Positions 59,505 to 64,000 of a stretch of 64,000 bases of DNA are shown in pieces. The stretch is from a bacterium (GTDB taxonomy: Bacteria; Hydrothermota; UBA3073; JACQXS01; JAQTXJ01). The DNA lies in NCBI GenBank assembly GCA_028716385.1, contig JAQUPX010000001.1, positions 1-64,000 of the forward strand, in the 5' to 3' direction. The notes beneath the pieces were generated by a model. The model did not search any database and was not told the origin of the DNA. It saw only the letters and a program-made list of their open reading frames with translations. Each line of letters starts with the position of its first letter. Within the stretch, counting starts at the first letter, position 1. The position numbers were made by a program, and so were the translations under genes.

Positions 59505-59777
59505 GAAAAACAAACAACACAAAACAAAAAGTCGCAGAGAGCGCAGAGAAGAAAAGATAGTTTAGAGTTTAAAAAACAGAATAACAGATTCGTTTTCCAC
59601 AGGGATTTAAAGCCCCGCTTTGCGGGATAACAATCCCTAATCCCCACCTTGGCAGGAAAAGGGCTTGCTAAGAACCTAAAGAGATAGAATAAAACCTAGA
59701 AACACAAGATTAATAAAAAGCACTACAGAAAATAAAAGAAAAAGACACGGGACGAATTACAGCAATCTATTTTAAAA

Positions 59778-59808
59778 TTGACAAATATGGATTTGGGGAA
59801 CATATATA
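59778..59808 (+). promoter_or_regulatory. Probable promoter of the VCBS-repeat gene (leadered)
   Basis: TTGACA (59778-59783) is followed by CATATATA with the -10 box at 59801 or 59803 (17-19 nt spacer). AAGGAGGGAAA precedes the ATG at 59841. Confidence 0.5.
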
Positions 59809-59840
59809 CAATGAAGTAAGTTTTTACATAAGGAGGGAAA

Positions 59841-61682
59841 ATGCAGATTTTAATATTATCTTTTATTATAAATAATTTATTTATGCAAACTGACTGGATG
59901 GGAGGTTCCGGAATACAGGGACCGGTAACCAACTGGTCAACCAGATATTTATCGGGAGACAGCATAACTGCAGCAACGGAAGGGCAGGTTTCTCTTATAG
60001 CCACTCAATGGACTTATAGCAATTGGGTAAAACATACAATAGAAGCAAGTTCTAAAATATCCGGAATGTTTCAGGGGCTTATGCCTGCGGATATAGATAA
60101 GGACGGATTATCGGATTGCATCGCCTGTTCTGACACAAGTCAGGTATCATGGTATAAGAATTTAGGCGGATATACTTTTCAAAAAAATATTATAGACAAC
60201 AAAGATTCACTCTCTATTTGTTGGTGCACTTATCCTTACGACCTCGACAAAGACGGGGATATAGACGTATTAGTTGCCGGTCGGAGAGGCGTGTTCTGGT
60301 ATGAAAATCAAAATCCCACCTGGGTTTGTCATATCGTAGACACTTCTAAAAAATTCCACAGGATTTTTGCAACCGACGTTGAACTTGATGGAGATATAGA
60401 TATTATTGCGGTGGACAACAATGCTTCTTATCCTTATTGTGGAGATATTTATTTATTCCGCAACCCCGGGAACAATCAATTTTCTACAAGAGACACCGTT
60501 GCCGATTTAGGTGAAGAGGCGTGGAGAGTTTATCCTGCGGATTTGAATAACGACGGGTATCCGGATTTATACGCCGTTCACAGAAACGTTCTTGTCTTTT
60601 TAAACGACCAGACGGGACATTTTTATCAATCATTTTCTGCTGTTGGCGGTCCGAATTATGATGGCGCATGGGCAATAGATATAGATATGGATGGGGATAA
60701 GGACTTAATTTGTGGAGACAGCAACTATGGAGGGTTTTACGCTTTCCTTAATGATGGTACCGGGACTAATTTCGTAGATACATTATTAGCCGGGACGGAT
60801 ACGGTTAAAAACGGAACCTATACTGATGGCGGGATAGCAGCTGATATAGATTTGGACAGCATTCCGGATATAGCCGGGACCTGTGGTGGCGTAGGTTTCT
60901 TTCGTCAAAATCCCGGAAGCCCGTTAAATTTTAGTCTTTATCATATAAACTTGGCAAGTGGTTCTCACTGGATATATGCGGCCGCAATGGGACCAAAATG
61001 TATTCCCAGTATAGATTTGCTTGTTTCCAATGATGGAGAACATACGGTTTTTGAAAATCAAATGCTTACCGGTTTTGCAAACTATGGGTACATTGAATCT
61101 TCAATACTTCAATTCAGCACTCAAAGTCGTAGTCTTCAATGGTTTGGCTGGGAAGCCTGTCTTCCGGATTCAGGGAGTTTAAGGTTTTACTGGCGCGCAG
61201 ATACCCTTGCAAGTAATATAATCTCTAACGTATGGAATGGCCCATATACTGCGATAAACAAAATTGATAGTTTTGCTTTGCCTACCAGTCCCCATGCTCA
61301 ATTTTTTCAATATAAAGTTGAATTCACTCCAACTACAAGCGCTCCTGTAGATGTTGCCGTTCTTTATAAAGTATGGTTTACGGATACGCTCCCGATAGCC
61401 GGAATAACAGAAAATACATCCGTAAAAACGCAAACAAGATTATTTGTGGCGGGTGAAAAAATTTTATTATCTACCGAAAACCCGATTAAAAATGCCGACC
61501 TTTCTATTTATAATTCTGTGGGTGAAAAAATAGCTACACTTTTCAAGGGAACGATTAGCAACCACAAATACGAATTCAAACCTACGCTTAAATCAAAAGG
61601 GGTATACCTTGTTGTGCTTTCTAACGCAGAAGGAAATAAATCCGGCATAATAGAAACAACAAAGTTTATTAAATATAAATAG
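59841..61682 (+). CDS. Secreted VCBS-repeat protein with C-terminal sorting domain
   Basis: This 613-residue protein has a short hydrophobic N-terminus (MQILILSFIINNLF) and VCBS/FG-GAP units with Ca-binding loops DIDKDGLSDCIA, DLDKDGDIDVLVAG, DVELDGDIDIIAVD, DLNNDGYPDLYAV and DIDMDGDKDLICGD, forming a seven-bladed propeller of about residues 60-400. A beta domain and the sorting domain (NADLSIYNSVGEKIATLFKG ... GVYLVVLSNAEG, ending KFIKYK) follow. AAGGAGGG is a strong Shine-Dalgarno. It is a surface or secreted protein of unknown function. It converges with the HhH/barrel gene. Confidence 0.88.
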   Translation: MQILILSFIINNLFMQTDWMGGSGIQGPVTNWSTRYLSGDSITAATEGQVSLIATQWTYSNWVKHTIEASSKISGMFQGLMPADIDKDGLSDCIACSDTSQVSWYKNLGGYTFQKNIIDNKDSLSICWCTYPYDLDKDGDIDVLVAGRRGVFWYENQNPTWVCHIVDTSKKFHRIFATDVELDGDIDIIAVDNNASYPYCGDIYLFRNPGNNQFSTRDTVADLGEEAWRVYPADLNNDGYPDLYAVHRNVLVFLNDQTGHFYQSFSAVGGPNYDGAWAIDIDMDGDKDLICGDSNYGGFYAFLNDGTGTNFVDTLLAGTDTVKNGTYTDGGIAADIDLDSIPDIAGTCGGVGFFRQNPGSPLNFSLYHINLASGSHWIYAAAMGPKCIPSIDLLVSNDGEHTVFENQMLTGFANYGYIESSILQFSTQSRSLQWFGWEACLPDSGSLRFYWRADTLASNIISNVWNGPYTAINKIDSFALPTSPHAQFFQYKVEFTPTTSAPVDVAVLYKVWFTDTLPIAGITENTSVKTQTRLFVAGEKILLSTENPIKNADLSIYNSVGEKIATLFKGTISNHKYEFKPTLKSKGVYLVVLSNAEGNKSGIIETTKFIKYK

Positions 61683-61693
61683 TGGCTGTGATT

Positions 61694-63475
61694 TTACTTT
61701 TTAAAATCTAGCTGTAATCCATATTTTTGACTACCCGAAGTACCCTCTTTAGACAACATCGAATATTTCCCACTAATACTCAACGCAGAATAAATATTAT
61801 ATTTTAGAAATAAATACCATCTTTTCCCTTTCCCGCTTATACATTGATTCGTCATTAACCCCGGCAAATCCGATTCGTATTCATACATTAAAGGAGTAGT
61901 TTCAAATAATGCCACTCTTGTATCAAACAATAATTTCTTAAAAACTCTCCCACCTATACCCACATATCCTGAATTTCCTGTGCTAGTTTCGGTTACCATT
62001 CTTTCAATTCTAAATCTAAAATGCATTTTGTTTTTGCAGGATATATCCGTTTGTAACCTAAATTGTTGGTCAATAGATTCGTCTAATTTTTTATAGGCAT
62101 ATTTACCTGTAAGAGAAACAATATTGTTAACTTTTTGTTCGACATCAAAAGAATACTCCGTGCCATTTGAAGTAGGTTTTGTCAAATCCGAATTAGGCAA
62201 CCGGGCAAAAAAATCACAATAACAATTAAGCAAAGTATTGTTTGAAACTTTGTACGCGGCATATAAATAATTCCCTTTTTCTGCCAGTTCTCCTGCAGTA
62301 GTTATTGACCTGTCGCTAAATGGAGTACCGTGAAACGTATAAAACAAAGAAGGGTAATATCTATATAGGGAACCGATTTTAAACTCCGGTTTCCGGTATT
62401 CCAACCCGGCGACTCCTGCCCAAACGCTATCACATTTACCCGTTTCGGTAAACCATTCTATGCCTGTATACGAGCCTGATAAGTCCATACTAAACGTATT
62501 ATGTGTTCCCAATTCATTCCCTTCCGGATTTGAATAGTATATGTTTTTATAAACAGTTGTCCCGGCTTTTAGTTTATTGTTATATTCAAATCTTGTACCG
62601 AGTAAGTTTTCTTTGATTCTGTCTTTTTTCTCCATTCCGGTAGAAGTCGAATGGTCTCCTTCGTAATCATAATATATTTTAATTTCATCGTCTTCTATTT
62701 TTCCATCTATGGGAGTGCTTGCAAAAAACAAATAATTTTTTAGAGAATGCACGGGTTTTAATTCTATGGCAGTTCCCCGTAAGAAATTATTTTCTCCTGA
62801 CGTCGTATTCAGTTTTATGCCTTTTGACCTTCCTTTAATCATTCCCTGGGATTTAAATGTAACTCCCGGCGGGATGCCAAAAAATAAGTTTTCGGCAAAG
62901 TCCAAAATATAATCACCGGCTACAATTTTTTCTACAACTCCATAATTTTGCAACATTATTCCGACAGAGGCAAAATCATAATAACTTTTTTCATAGTAAT
63001 CTTTTTCTATCAATGCCGAGGAAGAAATGTTTTTGTAATCAACTTTTAACCGTGTGTATGTTTTGTATGGAATTCCGGCAGTGTCTTCTATTTCAGGCAA
63101 TGCATCCTGTACCCGTTGGCGCATTTGTATTGAATAATAATCAGGTTTTGTGGGAACGCCTAATCTTATATAAGGAGTTATGAGTTTAAGGATTTCGCCT
63201 GTCATTCCCGGCACATTTTTGAGGTCACTTATTTTTTTGAATTTCCCGGATTTTTGTCTTGTCAGGATAATTGATTTTGCGAGTTCGGGAGTAACCCAGT
63301 ATATAGAAAGAAGTTCCTGTTCTTTGGCAGTGTTTATAGAAATGGGATTGTCTTTTAGTGTCTGCAACTCATCTGCAAGATTGTCAGATGATACAGCTCC
63401 TTCAAAACCTGCCTGACTTGTTCCGAGACTATCAGAGCTTGTAATAATAAATATAAATAAAGCTACTATGAACAT
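61694..63475 (-). CDS. Exported helix-hairpin-helix protein with probable outer-membrane beta-barrel
   Basis: A signal segment (MFIVALFIFIITSS) and an N-terminal HhH part of the ComEA type (ISINTAKEQELLSIYWVTPE, IILTRQKSGKFKKISDLKNV, PGMTGEILKLITPYI; about residues 48-105) precede some 480 residues of amphipathic beta-strands ending in LDFKK, with a last residue pattern (YGLQLDFKK) typical of barrels. DNA binding by an HhH domain next to a porin-like barrel suggests a role in DNA or ligand transfer across the outer membrane. The family is known mainly from uncultured bacteria, with no function shown. The promoter is leaderless-type. Confidence 0.75.
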   Translation of the reverse strand: MFIVALFIFIITSSDSLGTSQAGFEGAVSSDNLADELQTLKDNPISINTAKEQELLSIYWVTPELAKSIILTRQKSGKFKKISDLKNVPGMTGEILKLITPYIRLGVPTKPDYYSIQMRQRVQDALPEIEDTAGIPYKTYTRLKVDYKNISSSALIEKDYYEKSYYDFASVGIMLQNYGVVEKIVAGDYILDFAENLFFGIPPGVTFKSQGMIKGRSKGIKLNTTSGENNFLRGTAIELKPVHSLKNYLFFASTPIDGKIEDDEIKIYYDYEGDHSTSTGMEKKDRIKENLLGTRFEYNNKLKAGTTVYKNIYYSNPEGNELGTHNTFSMDLSGSYTGIEWFTETGKCDSVWAGVAGLEYRKPEFKIGSLYRYYPSLFYTFHGTPFSDRSITTAGELAEKGNYLYAAYKVSNNTLLNCYCDFFARLPNSDLTKPTSNGTEYSFDVEQKVNNIVSLTGKYAYKKLDESIDQQFRLQTDISCKNKMHFRFRIERMVTETSTGNSGYVGIGGRVFKKLLFDTRVALFETTPLMYEYESDLPGLMTNQCISGKGKRWYLFLKYNIYSALSISGKYSMLSKEGTSGSQKYGLQLDFKK

Positions 63476-63483
63476 AGTTTTTA

Positions 63484-63512
63484 CTAATATAATATTGTTA
63501 AAAAAGTGTCAA
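63484..63512 (-). promoter_or_regulatory. Leaderless-type promoter of the HhH/barrel gene
   Basis: Minus strand TTGACA (63512-63507), 17-nt spacer, TATTAG (63489-63484), eight bases to the ATG at 63475. The expected leader is about two bases. Confidence 0.6.
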
Positions 63513-63601
63513 TTAGTTTTAAAGAACCGCTATTAAAATAGCAAAAAAGTAAAACGATGCAAAAGCAAGACTGTCTAATAATCAATTCTAAGTAAATTTT
63601 G

Positions 63602-63630
63602 TTGACATAGGGGAACTTCTTTATTATGAT
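63602..63630 (+). promoter_or_regulatory. Near-leaderless promoter of accD
   Basis: TTGACA (63602-63607), 17-nt spacer, TATGAT (63625-63630), ten bases to the ATG at 63641. The predicted leader is about four bases; the upstream in-frame ATG at 63626 lies inside the -10 box. Confidence 0.7.
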
Positions 63631-63640
63631 TTGTGATATT

Positions 63641-64000
63641 ATGTGGTTCAAAAAAGAAAAAGGCATAGAAGTTACAATCAAGCGGGAAGTTCCTAATGGC
63701 TTATGGGTCAAATGCGATGAATGCGGGGAAATTCTTTACAAAAAGGAACTGGCAAAGAACTTATGGATATGCGAATTCTGCAATTATCACTTTAAGATTC
63801 CTGCCCGCAAATACATAGAAATACTGACGGACGAATTTAAGGAACTGGACATTGACATCCAAACGGCTAACCCTCTTCAATTTGAAGGGTATCTGGATAA
63901 AATAACAGCCGCCTCCGAAAAAACAGGACAGAAAGAAGCAATTCTTATTGGAGAAGGAAAAATTGGGGATTATAAAATTGCATTAGGAGTTATGGATTTT
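63641..64000 (+). CDS. accD: Acetyl-CoA carboxylase carboxyltransferase subunit beta, N-terminal part (runs off window)
   Basis: The first 120 residues of AccD are present. The N-terminal zinc ribbon C25, C28, C44 and C47 (VKCDECGEILYKKELAKN then LWICEFCNYHF) is complete, followed by the start of the crotonase-like domain (LQFEGYLDKITAASEKTG). AccD with AccA forms malonyl-CoA for fatty acid synthesis. The start MWFKKEKGIEV at 63641 fits the promoter at 63602-63630; ATG 63626 would lie in the -10 box. The gene is divergent from the HhH/barrel gene and continues beyond the window. Confidence 0.93.
   Translation, partial: MWFKKEKGIEVTIKREVPNGLWVKCDECGEILYKKELAKNLWICEFCNYHFKIPARKYIEILTDEFKELDIDIQTANPLQFEGYLDKITAASEKTGQKEAILIGEGKIGDYKIALGVMDF

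Larger units (their letters stand above)
59467..59840. other. Divergent intergenic region with purine-rich and palindromic repeats
   Basis: After the thioesterase promoter comes a CGCAGAGAGCGCAGAGAA stretch (about 59530-59550), then CCCCGC-TTT-GCGGG (about 59612-59624) and AATCCCTAATCCCCACC. A promoter for the VCBS gene is near 59778. No frame or RNA gene is supported. Confidence 0.6.

Noticed and set aside
1..64000. tRNA and rRNA genes
   Set aside because: No cloverleaf with a TTCGAnnCC arm and CCA-like end and no conserved rRNA segment was noticed on either strand, within the limits of reading by eye.

Overview
The window looks like a chromosomal segment of an uncultured, AT-rich, Gram-negative anaerobe. 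LpxB, a GT9 heptosyltransferase-like protein, GmhB and outer-membrane-type proteins point to an LPS-bearing envelope. Six large secreted proteins end in the FlgD-like C-terminal sorting domain known as a type IX (Por) secretion signal. Together with DUF2341, FG-GAP/VCBS, Kelch and YCF48-like repeat proteins, this suggests the FCB/WOR-3 (Stahlbacteria-like) part of the tree. That placement is inference; there is no rRNA or tRNA gene in the window. No prophage, insertion sequence, CRISPR array or defence island was recognised.

Layout. 1-2217: end of a prenyltransferase/cyclase-repeat gene, uppP, a 28-codon FeoB-like remnant and two half-permeases. 2351-4832: an M23 peptidase and an aminotransferase. 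5098-14620: an 11-gene operon for a membrane-bound group 4 [NiFe] hydrogenase built like complex I. It has three antiporter-like subunits and NuoJ, K, A, B, C, D, H and I homologues, and the NuoD homologue keeps both CxxC nickel-ligand motifs. 14631-23983: an HU protein, purB and purA, a KOW-motif protein of unknown role, an EamA transporter, lpxB and a second copy of the M23 peptidase. 24374-29402: speD and speE, an acyl-CoA dehydrogenase, ispF and ispD, and a polyprenyl-phosphate sugar transferase. 29399-46362: cell-surface genes, namely YfhO, sorting-domain proteins, GT9, GT4 and GT2 transferases, a flippase-like protein, methyltransferases and a type IV pilin, plus lipA. 46433-50743: acyl-CoA dehydrogenase, PAP2, a PDDEXK nuclease, a YdjM-like protein and dprA. 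50935-64000: more secreted repeat proteins, nfu, a cysteine-synthase-like enzyme, gmhB, a thioesterase, an HhH/beta-barrel protein and the start of accD.

Two patterns run through the window. First, at least eleven genes have a sigma70-type promoter whose -10 box ends only 6-11 nt before the start codon and have no Shine-Dalgarno sequence, so their mRNAs should be leaderless or nearly so. Genes with a longer leader (HU, pilin, three of the sorting-domain genes) do carry a Shine-Dalgarno. Second, several dispersed repeat families (palindromes and 7-nt repeats) lie between genes and also inside reading frames: in ispD, dprA, lipA, a GT4 gene and an FG-GAP gene, and at the starts of two hydrogenase genes. 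They appear as in-frame tails, linkers or start sites.
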